From Pterobdella sp. o SKG-2022 (Eukaryota; Annelida; Clitellata; Hirudinida; Piscicolidae), in assembly GCA_964035795.1 (NCBI GenBank), contig OZ038320.1:17626589-17690588 (forward strand): a stretch of 64,000 nt of DNA, given 5' to 3'. The notes below the pieces were generated by a model. It saw nothing but the letters and a program-made list of their open reading frames with translations. It was not told the origin of the DNA and did no database searches. This document shows, in pieces, positions 11,513 to 37,397 of this stretch (position 1 is its first letter; every line of letters begins with the position of its first letter). Both the position numbers and the translations under genes were made by a program.

Positions 11513-12081
11513 GATACACCAGATTTCATAGAATCATAATAAAAAAGAAAATTTCCTAATTTACAAAAACTAAATTTTTTTGAATATTATTTTTTTGACG
11601 ACTAGAAAGACTTCAGCAAAATTTAATTTTCACACTAGCTGTAGAATAGCACGTGCAGCTTTAGTCAAACCATCGCGTGCGAGAAACCTTTTTATTCGAG
11701 TGAAAGTTGTAAGTCTTAAACCTTGTCTCAGAAATGTCCGTTCTAACATTTCAGACCGCTTTTTGCACGTCTTAATGAATGTTTTTTGACCATTTATTTC
11801 TAAATCATGTTATTCTTCATAGTAGTGTCGCCCCAATAAAAAATATCTTTTTAACCAGGAAGTGTTAATAGTTTAAAAAATAAAATAGCTTATTCTTGGA
11901 AATCAAACAGTCATCAACCAACACAAATGCAAAACTTGGTTCTTTGCCAACTTGACTACTTATCGAAAAATTATTTTTAGCTTGAAGGTTGACAACTACC
12001 TTGTCGCTTCATTAAATATTTGCTCAAAAAGGATTTTTAAATTTAAAAATAAAACAACACGTCTTCAAAATCGGAAAAAAA
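11346..12081. other. PTEN upstream region, no feature recognised
   Basis: After the end of LINE copy 1 no gene is evident. A 69-codon frame at 11580-11789 has no recognisable motif. The PTEN promoter should lie in this stretch, but no clear TATA box or initiator stands out from the AT-rich background. Confidence 0.4.
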
Positions 12082-14112
12082 ATGCCAAATATCATCAAAA
12101 AGTGGGTGAGTAAAAATAAACGAAGGTACCAACAGGAGGGATTTAATCTTGACCTAGCATGTAAGTTTTTAGGATATTTCAACATTCAATTGAAAATGAT
12201 TTTTGATATGTTCAGCTGCATAAACTTATAAATATGGATTAACTTTGAAGATATCAGTGATAGGTTGATAGCAATGGGTTTTCCAGCAGACAGTTTAGAA
12301 GGAGTATATAGGAATCATGTTGATGATGTTCAAAGGTTAAATAGATTATTTGTATTATATATTTGAGTATATCAAAATTAAAAATATAATCCATTTCCCT
12401 ATAAGGTTCTTGGAACAAAAACATGAAAACCATTACAAAGTGTACAATCTGTGAGTAGTTCATTGTACATGTAATAGTATTTCAAGACAAATATTTAAAC
12501 ATTAATTTATATTCTGATGTTTTAGATATAGTTATTTAGAAGGATGTTATTCTACATGAAGTAGTGCCTTGTGAAACCAATCAATTGCACAATCAAAACC
12601 CCAGATGGGGGTGATCAAATGGTTGATTTACTTACTAAATTACTTCTTCCATTTAGTTAATGATGATAACTGAACTGCTGGCTTTGTCTTTAATTTTAAT
12701 TTTGACTTTAAAGTATCATAATGAACCAGATTCAATACCTGTTATCTCATGTTACTCATTAGTTATTACCTTGTTTCACTAAGGTTTTGGAATAGATTAA
12801 GGGTTTTTAATGCTTTTTTGATAAGTTATTCTAATTTCTATAATATTATCTTTATGTTAAATCAGGTGTCAAGAGAGAGAATATAACCCATCAAAATTCA
12901 AAGGGCCTGTGATGAGGTAACTTGAATAAATGACTGTTATATTGTTGAATTTTTAGGCATAGTTATAATTATCTAGGTGTTGAAACAGATATAATGTTAA
13001 CTATTTGAGAATATGTTTCAGGTATGCTTTCACAAATTTAAAATTTTTATTTCAAATAAAATTTGAAACTTTAATTATAGCGTTTGGCACTCTGAAATGC
13101 TTGTAAATAACAAATTTAAAATCACTATGTATATGATTGGCGCTTAGCTACACAAAAAATACATTAAAAACATTAGAATCTAATTAGACTTCAAAAATTT
13201 TTCTTCTATTTTTTTTTTTTAAATTTTTCACTAAGCATAAAAACAGCCATAAATTTATTTGTTTCGTTACAAAACTTAATCTTTAAAAAAAATTTTACTA
13301 CCAATATCGTTCATTTTTTTATATAACAGTTTTATATTAATTCCACAAGAGCCTTTTCAATAATTCTTGAGCATGAATATGTACAAAAGGTAATCACTAT
13401 TTTGGGCCATCTGCAATCAATGGGGTATTTTCATTACTTAGTGTTTTTAAACGTATACGCCATACATGGTAAATATAATTTGTGCAATATCAACGCAAAA
13501 ATAAAAATATTTATTAATTTCTTTGAGACAAGCCTCGCTAAATTTATAATTAATCAAGTTTCGAAAAAAGTTACCTTCTTTCTCTAGCTGTTTTTATTTA
13601 TAGATTTGAATCCATTTGTCATTCAATTCACATATAGCCAAAAGAATAAAAAGTAGTAAGGCTGCTATTATTAACTAAGAGTTTATTGTAAGCCCTTGTC
13701 AATATGTTTGAAAGCCTTAGAGATAAAGATGTAAATAAATTAATCCCATAAATTTGACAATATTTTATTTCAAAATACGTATTACGTAATGGGAATATTT
13801 TTACTATATTTAATAAAGTTTAGCTCTATCACTATTCACAATCAATATTTCTAAATAATATGAGTATTTTTATTTGACAATAAAATTGCATAGTAACCCA
13901 AATTAGTTCATTAAATTGTTTTTAAACTGTTTTTACCATGAATACACGAGCCGCTCATATGCAAAAAGTGCGCGCGAATGAATGTGCGATTTTTCAAAAA
14001 TAAGCTTATTAAAATATTTACTACTGATTAAAATATTATCTAACGTTTTCACGCTTTTTAATTGAATCTGTGATTTACGGTTAGCGATATGTTATATAAA
14101 AACCCTAATAAC

Positions 14113-14148
<36 letters not shown>

Positions 14149-16758
14149 ATAGAATATCTGATGAATCAAACTGCATTTAATTTATACAATGAATTTTTAC
14201 CATTTTAGCACTCTAACCAACATCAACTGCTCTTAATGCTTAATTTTAGCAACAAAGCGAATCTAGGTTATAAACTTCTTAGATTGACTCATTATGAACT
14301 AAATAAAAATCAAATTATTATCTTCTATTGATTCTAGTGTAGTTTTTGTGAAACGTGATTACCATTAAAATAAAAAAAATATCAATTCAATAAAAATTTT
14401 GATTAATGGTAAAGGTTCAAACTGCTTTAGTTCTCAATAGTTTCATATCGTTCTAAGATATATTTTAACCATTGAGAAAATCTAATCATCACAACCATGT
14501 TAAGGTTCCCATTCGAAGACCATAACCCGCCTCCATTTGAAATGATGAATGCTTTTTGTGAGGATGTCAAGAAATGGTTGGATGGCCATAAAGAGAATGT
14601 GGCTGTGATCCACTGCAAGGCTGGCAAGGTAAATCATTATTGATTGATTCATCAACTATATATAAATATTTAACAGTAGTCTTTGTTGTAAATCACGGTA
14701 TTGATGATTTTAATAACCGCTAATGTTATTGTTTTATTATGAAAATATATTCATTGAATATTCTCAGGGTAGAACAGGTTTAATGATATGCGCATATTTA
14801 ATTTATGAATATGGATACAACACTGATAGTGCTCTCAGCTATTATGCCAATGAAAGAACCAAAGATTCTAAGGTAAGGAATTTTTATTCAATCACTTGTT
14901 ATAGAAAATTGCTGATTATAGACTTCAATTTTTAAAGAACTTTCGACTTTTTAGAATTAAGTTATATTGTTTTAGACTATAATCTATTGATAATGAAATG
15001 GTTATTTTTTGGAACAAAATAAACTCTAAATTTTTTTTATTTAAGATTAAATTTGGTTCTATGATTTTATAAATCTTTTTGAATGTTTAAACTACGTCTT
15101 GACTACATTTGTTTTAAGTACTTTTATCTACTCTAGATGAAACTTTTTCCCTACATATAAGTTTAATAGTAAATCTTTGGTTTTAAAGCCTGAATAATGA
15201 ATTTTTATGATGGACTTATTTGAAATTGAAATTTTTTCTATGAATAATTGTATTAAAATTTAACATTTTCAAGTCTTATTAAGATCAGAGAACAAATTTT
15301 TAAGTTTCCATCTTTCTGTTGAAACACTTTATAGAAATTTAATATCAACATTTAGGATAACATTTTATGAAATCTTAAGTTTTTTACCTATAAAAAGCAT
15401 CAAGAATGTTTTAAAGAAGGTTAATAAATAAACTTTATAACAGGAAGGAAGGCATAAATCGTAATTATTATTTAGTAATCTAAAAAATGTTGAATAAACT
15501 CACAAAAGTTTCCGTGTTTGTTATTTGTAGTGTAATTTCATTAAAATTATATTTATCTAATTGTCTTCTTTTTTCATGCTTTTAAATCAATTTAAAAATT
15601 TTGTTATAATAATTAGTATCCATATCATTTTATCATAGTCAGCACCTTTCCCGTATTCAATTTTTTCTTTCGTTGTTATAATATTCGTGATAAACTTTAT
15701 AATCTACTTTTCCTTATAAACTTATTATGCTTCATATACGAAACTTCATATACGAAATCATAGCAAACTACCACATGTGTGACAGCAACTCACAGTTTTT
15801 CCATATAAACTCCAACAGGGCGTCACTATTCCAAGTCAGCGCAGATATGTGCACTACTTTGAAAGTCACTTGAATCAACATCTGACATACAAGCCTATCT
15901 CATTGCGTTTGGTAGCCATCAAACTTTCTTCGGTACCACACATATCTGCTTCCAGCTATTGCAGTAAGCTTCAATAATTTATTCAAATAATGTATTGGTA
16001 TAAGAAGACTTTGATTTCGATGGAAATACTTCTAACAAACAAAATTAAATGTTGATACTCTTATAGTCAAGTTTGTTCTAGTTTCCATAGAACATTAAGG
16101 TTTCAATATTTTTTAAATTCACATACCACTTATAGAAATAATTAAACGTTTACATATTCGTTGAAACATTCCAACTTATATGTAAGAACTATGTTGGAAA
16201 AGTTAGTTGAGATAAATTAAATATTTTTTATAAGAACATCTGATTTTGTATTTATTTGATCCAAACCCTCACAAATATACTTGAAAATAAAGTTGAATTA
16301 TTCTGATTTTCGATTCAAATCTCAGTTTGGTTACGACTTTCTCAAATTACGTATTTTCTTTTCAAGATTAAATTTTTTGTAAGAGTTCTATGTTTTTAAA
16401 GACCCATAATCTGAGCATCATTCTTCAAAAAATGCTTCATGTTCCAAAGAAAAGGATGGGATCTGATCAGACAATAGCCATGGATACCAAAAGTCACCTT
16501 GCAGCTAACATTAGAAAAAGTTGATCTTCAATGATTTTTTTCAGCAGACTGCATAGCACTAGGGAAGTGCGCTTAAAGAACTAGAGCAATGAATATTTCG
16601 CTGTATTACTTATTAGTTCGCCTGAGGCCAATGCGGCAGAAAAATTCACCAGATTTTTGAACAAACTTAGGTTTAAACTAGAGGCTGTTAACGCTTTCTA
16701 TCCCATATCTAAAAAACCCTTCTTCCGTTTCTTACGTGTTTCCAGCCACGCTTGCACT

Positions 16759-16836
<78 letters not shown>

Positions 16837-19674
16837 GAAGTTGTTAGAAATAATCTGTGAATGAAACCTAAACAAAATTAAACTAGTTATGTTTTTAAAT
16901 ACTTTGAATATTTTATTACATTATATTGCATTCAGCTAGATTCAAATAGTGTAAGTCAATAATAAACTGAATCAATCAAAAATCGCTTTTCAGTTGAATT
17001 CATTATAATCTTTAATTAAGTTTTTAGTTAGATTCATAATACTAATTATTATTATTATTAAGTTTCCAATTTAATTCATTATAAGCCTAGGGTTTATTTC
17101 CACAATTACCTTCTAAAACCTTCATTCTTATCTTACTGAAGCATATTTATTGTCTAAAAACTTATTTTCATTAGTAAAAATTTTATTGCTAAAAAAATAT
17201 TACTAAAATATTTAGTTACTATTTTCTGTCTAAAAATTTCCATTCGTCATTTTTCATATCAACAGTTTATTGTTATAGAATATATCGTTGTTGGAAATTT
17301 TTCATTTCAATCATTGATAATAATTTTTATAGAAACATATCTGTCACATTGACCAGATTTCATCATCTCAGTTCGACACTTACATTTACCTAACAAAAAA
17401 ATCATCTCTGAAGTTTTTGGGCCTGCCAAGAGAGGTACAATGATGCATAATTGAAATGTCTCATCGTTTCGTTAGAGTATTAATTATTTTTTGAATAGGC
17501 TTATATACACGTATTAATCTATTAGCAATACTAAAAATAATTATACTCGTTGATATTAAACCTGACTTAGACTATCTCTAGATAAATTCTCTTATAAAAA
17601 TCATTCATGATCACGTTTTGAAGAATTTTTTTTTTGAAAGTTCAAAATTTGAGATGTTTCAAATGTCTCATTGACAATAATCATTGTCTGTGACGTTCTT
17701 TGAGATCTTAGTTATCATATAAATGAAACTATTTCAAATTGGTTGTTAATTACCAAAAATTACATTTCAAATTCACATTTATTTTAACCATCAGGAGAGA
17801 CTGATGTCCTTCTGTTTTCAGAGTTTTTCCAGCCTAAACTTTGCAGAGATTTCAGAATTGATGTCTATAATAAAAGTCTCTTTGCAAATGTAAGTTTTGG
17901 ATTATTTAAAAAATGTATAGCGATATTTTAGGTCTCTGTAAAAGCTTCAACATATTAATGAAACAATTCATTTCTATTTTCTCAAGTTTACATAGGCATC
18001 TGAATATCGTTGCATTTTTTTCAAATCACGTTTTTTATATTTATCAAATTCAAACTGCATTAGCGATTTTCATGGTAAGCATTGAATTTTTTTAAAATGC
18101 AAGTCATTTGAGCTGAGTATAAATTCATGAGCTTATAGTGTTTTTCGTTTTTCCCGCTTTTTGGTGTTATTTTTCGTTTAAGATTTGACTTTGAAAAAAT
18201 TGGCTATTTTTAAAAGATAGTCACCACTCAACAAAGCAAATTTATTTATTAAAGTTGTATACTTCATTATCTACATCAAAGCTATAAACATTTTTTAATC
18301 ATTATTATTTTCGTATACAGAGAGTGAATTTGTTCCACTTTTGGTTGAATGCATCTTTTGTACATAAAATGGCATTCGAGTCGCAAATATCTGCTCTTCA
18401 TGAACTCAAAACACAACATCAATTTCATTTAAATAACTTCAATAATGAATCCCTTGATAAAGAAAATAATTTTAATGAAAAATATAGCAATGATATTGAA
18501 AATGGCTTAGATGTAATTGACAAAAGCAATAACAAGGATCATGCTGTAAAGTCTCAACAAGATTGTATACAATTTGATGAACATGTTAATAGTAGTACAA
18601 AGGATAATGATAAATTTGATGCTGCAGACTATTATGAAAATTGTATTTTTAGCAATATAGATGACAGGAATATGAGTGATAATAAAAAAATAAAAATAAT
18701 CAACAATGCTAGTGATAAAAATGTTGCATTAGCTGATTATGGTAATGGTTTAACTCACAGTGAGTCAATGTACAGTTCTTTCACTCCTGATAATGCTATT
18801 CACCACAATGAATACGATGAAGACATAAAAAAGAAATGCCAAAAATATGATGGTAACAAAAATAAATCTAGTAAAAGCATCAACAACCATGATATTAACA
18901 GCAATAAAAATATTGGCATTAACCACACAACAAATTTAAAAATAATGAATGCTTTGAAGAAGGAGCTCGTAAGCAAAGCAAATGCAAGGTTGTACTTTTG
19001 ATTTTGGATTTTTAACATCAAATAATTCATATATTTTAATTGTATTTTATAGGTCGATGAATACTCTACAAAATACTTTGAATGATGAAGGATCGCGTCA
19101 AGTACTGATATCATATAAAAAAATGGAAGAAAGTAGCAGTAGCAGTGTTTCCAAGGTAGAAAGTCCCCCGGTGGGCAGAGACTCCAGTGATGTTTTCGTT
19201 TTTAAAAATACAGATAAAACTGGTGAAATTCAAGATTCCCAAAATCACAAAGAAAAAATTGATACATCTAATCAGTTCATAAGCACTAGTACGCCTAATA
19301 ATGCCCCTCAAAAAGATATTTATTTCAAAAGAACCAAAAGCCCTTCTGTGGATTTGCGCTCAAAAACATTTTTAACTTTGATATTGAAAAAATCTGATTT
19401 AGACAAAGCTGTAAAAGACAAACAAAACAAGATATTTCCTAAAGATTTTGAGGTTTGTTTTATACAGTACACTCAATACAGATTGACCTACTTTTAAAAA
19501 TTAATTTCAATTCATATTTATTAACGCATTTTCAAAATATGTAATACGAAACAGGTGACATTGTATCTGAGCGAATGCAATTCAATAGAGAACAACAATA
19601 CTAGCAACACAATCTCCCATTACGACTTCGAGGAATCTGATGACGATGATGAGTTTGTGAGGTATAGTGTATGA
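12082..19674 (+). CDS. PTEN: PTEN phosphatidylinositol 3,4,5-trisphosphate 3-phosphatase
   Basis: Exons seen: 12082-12160, 12251-12335, 12406-12450, 12866-12916, 14505-14628, 14768-14872, 15819-15963, 17333-17434, 17824-17889, 18321-18988, 19053-19452, 19555-19674 (stop TGA), giving about 662 aa against 403 in human. The family removes the 3-phosphate of PIP3 at membranes and opposes PI3K/Akt. The N-terminus ([17 protein letters not shown]) matches the PIP2-binding start. [16 protein letters not shown] and FPFEDHNPP follow. The P-loop HCKAGKGR falls at residues 123-130, the same numbering as human, with Cys124 and Arg130 present. The C2 domain is more divergent ([43 protein letters not shown]). 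A loop of about 310 residues, rich in Asn, Ser and Lys, is inserted in the C2 domain. The acidic tail ends RYSV. Exons 7 and 8 disagree in phase, so a small exon or an unusual splice is unresolved. Confidence 0.95.
14113..14148. repeat. (TA)n microsatellite in PTEN intron 4
   Basis: An alternating TA run of about 36 bases, interrupted by a TG, lies within the 1.6-kb intron between 12917 and 14504. Confidence 0.85.
15964..17332. other. PTEN intron 7, with a possible missed exon
   Basis: This 1.37-kb gap joins an exon ending in phase 1 to one that must start in phase 0, so a small exon may lie inside it or one boundary is wrong. It contains the (TA)n run at 16766-16830. A short, less AT-rich open stretch precedes that run (about 16620-16763) and I do not recognise it. 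Confidence 0.4.
16766..16830. repeat. (TA)n microsatellite in PTEN intron 7
   Basis: About 65 bases of uninterrupted alternating TA. The open frame crossing it, which encodes an Ile-Tyr repeat, is an artefact. Confidence 0.95.
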
Positions 19675-22600
19675 TCAACTGGTGAAAAGTGGCAGTTTTC
19701 TGAGTTAATGAGTTGATTGAATCAATTATTTTGATGGTTTTTTATGAACAATTTGGAAAATTTTCTGACAATTTCGAGAAAATTTATATTTGTTTCCAAG
19801 CTTTTGTCTTAATGTCTAGATGGTTGGGTACTGGACTAAAGTTCTGGTCGGCACCCAGCATTGTATCATGCACATGTTTTCGCTAAACTCTTCTGCCGTT
19901 GACAAAAGCGCTTTGGTGGCAGCAAGAAGAGCGCTATGTAAATGAATACTTTGCCGTTTCATGTTCTTACTTCCATGGCATTCTCGAGGGCATATAGTGC
20001 ACGTTTTATACGTTTTAAGTTAAGTTCAGTAAGTAATTTTATTTATATGTTGTTATCAATGTTGTTGTAACTCAAATAGCTAAGTATGTTTTTTGGCGTT
20101 ATAATTCATTTTCTTTGTGTATTTTAAACTCATTTTAAAAATAAGATTGAAGATAAAATTTTAAAAATTGTGTGATGTTGCTGGCATTTATTAACACTTG
20201 ATTGTACTATATTGTTCTCAATCATCGTTGATTGCTAAAAATCTCCGTGCGTTCTTCTCAGTGCTATAATGAGTTAACTGTTAGATTTTGAGATCGACGA
20301 GTATTATGTTAACATTTTTAACCATTGCGAGTGCGTGTTTTCATTCTCATCCGATTCTCAGATTAAATTTTTAACGTTTATTGGTTATATGTTTAATTAT
20401 TTCAGATTTTTGTTTAAATAATTCCAGTGATATGAGTACTAAGGTAGATAAACCTATTCGATATTAAAATTTAATTTTTTATAATACGGAATATCTGTTA
20501 ATATTATAAATTCAAAATTTCTTTAGTTGTTTCAATATATTTCAGCTTTATGCTTATGCATTCTATTGTGAGTACTATAACAGTAGTTTTAAGGATGATT
20601 TTTTCACTTATTATTTTCATAGAACAGTGCTTTAATGCTCCTAATTTTGAAGTCTTATTTAGTTATTATGTGGAGACAAAATGTTGCTTTATGGTTCGAA
20701 CTGTTCTGATGGATTGTCCGTGGGTATGGGTATGGCTCATCATTATTGCGCAGCTCTATCCTCCTTCATTTTCCCTTAAATATTTCTTATTATTTTATCA
20801 CCTAATTATGTAATTGCCGATTTTTAAAGTAAAATTTCATTTTTTGTAGATTCTATTTATTCTGAAAATTTTTTCAATATTTCATTTTTATTAAATACTT
20901 ATTTAGTTTTTGCATTTCTGGCTTATCAATCTTAATCACAAATATTTTATTTTCTCTTATGGTAAACTTTACAAAGAGAAATAAGTCTTTATATTCTATG
21001 AAATTTCGAGTTGTTTAAATATTGTTACATTCTAGTTTGATTATATTTGCTACTGGAAACTTCAAAAAGCAATGCAGTTGAATTCTGATTAATGTATCAT
21101 ATTTACTTTTTTATATTAACCTAAATGTATTCAGAAAACACTACCTTGGTGTTTTAAGCTTATTGCATATTTCTTTATATTATAAATTAAAATTTTTCAT
21201 AATCGAAAAAAGTGGATTAATTAGCTGCGTGTAATGATTGTTTCAGCTATGCCAAGTCGCATCTGATTTGTTGTTTACTTAGAACTGCGCCTATCAATCA
21301 ATTTAATTGTTAAAAAAACGCTAGATCAATTTTTATACGACATGCCACTTTATTTCATAAAGATATTCTGAGTCTTTGAATTGAACGTCTCCGTTTAACC
21401 ATTGTTTTAAAAACCCGATAATTTTTTTCAAATTTTTATTTTTTTTATAAATTTTATTCTATGTATAATTAATTTAAAATTTTCTCTCTAAATTCTCCAA
21501 TTTTTTCATTTATAAATTATTCTACTTTTTTTCTATTTATATCTGTTGAAAATTCTAAATTTTTTCATTATTTGTTGAATGCTACTCAAAAATCTAAATT
21601 TGTGAGTTTTTCTTAATATAGCATTAAGATCATTAGTGAATTTTTTCAATTTCAAAGTTGTTAGTGTAAATATTCGTTATATTTTTTATAATATTTATAT
21701 TTTCATAAGTTAACTTGAGCTGTTCAAAGCTATTAAATGAGTAACAATTATATATCCATTTGAGATTCAATAAAGGATTAGAATTATTCTTTTTCGAAAA
21801 ATGTTTTTGGCGAAAATTTTCAAAATTTTCAAAAGTTCATCAATTCTTTTCTGCAGGCCCCCAAGAATCCAAACTAAATTTCACGACGCTTTTCATTATT
21901 GGCGCACGTTATTAACGGTAAAGTTAATTTCGTCATAACAAATTTTCTTATCGATGCAATTGAATCTAGTTAAAGTAAAAAAAATTTAAGACTCAACTTA
22001 TTCATTGCAATGAGGTAAATATTTATAAAATAAGCAACGTCTGTGTATCATTTAATGATAAATTATTTTTTTCCATTCAATTTCTAGTTTTAAAGTGAAT
22101 AAATAATGTTAGCTTCTTCAGCTAAAGTTTATATAAATTTCAATTTATCTAGATTATTAAAAATTTTCACTCACGAAATTTCGAATTTTCTTTTTATGAA
22201 AAACTGATTTTAATATGAGCTAAGCATGTGTAAATATTAAAATATTTTATTAAAAAAAACTCAATTTAGCTAGAAAATTTATATTATCTATTTAAAAATT
22301 ACTATTTAAGATCACATTTGAATACATACATGAGTACGAATATGGAACATGTAAGCAATAGACTATTTTAAGCTAGAATTAGAAGTTAAGCGAGATTATG
22401 AGTGTGTCAAGTCATGATAAAATTATTTATAGATGAGAAAAGTCAATTTTATTATTGAAAAATTTACTAAACCTGAATTTATAAAAGCTGTTTTAATGTT
22501 GTATTGTTAGTCAGTTTCTTTCAATTTATGTCGGAGTTCAAATTGTCTTAAATTAAAAAAGTCAAATAAAGGATAATTTTAAACAAAATAATTAACTTTG

Positions 22601-22736
22601 AAAAACACAGTGTTTTATTTTTAACCGATTTGTTTCATCCGAAACAATCTAAACGCCAATAGAACATTTAAACAAGTAGTTAAATAAACTTTTTGAGTTG
22701 ACAACATGCGGCTTTGAGCTATAATAAATAATAAAA
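19675..22736. other. Intergenic region between PTEN and the SLK-type gene
   Basis: Apart from a SINE copy at about 19813-19955, I see no gene. The 87-codon frame at 20550-20813 is isolated, lacks a recognisable motif and sits in AT-rich sequence, so I do not call it. The promoter of the downstream kinase gene should lie near the right end. Confidence 0.5.
19813..19955 (+). mobile_element. tRNA-derived SINE copy, + strand, degraded
   Basis: Compared with the SINE at 34603-34780 read on its own sense strand, this stretch shares the order of blocks: a decayed tRNA-like head (TCTAGATGGTTGGGTACTGG), then TGTTTTCGCTA, then AAAGCGCTTTGGT, then a tail AAGAGCGCTATGTAAATG. The tail resembles the 3' end of the L2-like LINE in this window (GCGCTATACAAATC at about 61589). 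The head has diverged from consensus polymerase III boxes. Confidence 0.5.

Positions 22737-37397
<14,661 letters not shown>

Noticed and set aside
11580..11789. 69-codon basic frame upstream of PTEN
   Set aside because: No family similarity or splice signals. The PTEN start at 12082 matches the family N-terminus directly.
20550..20813. 87-codon plus-strand frame
   Set aside because: Isolated hydrophobic frame in AT-rich DNA, with no motif and no splice context.
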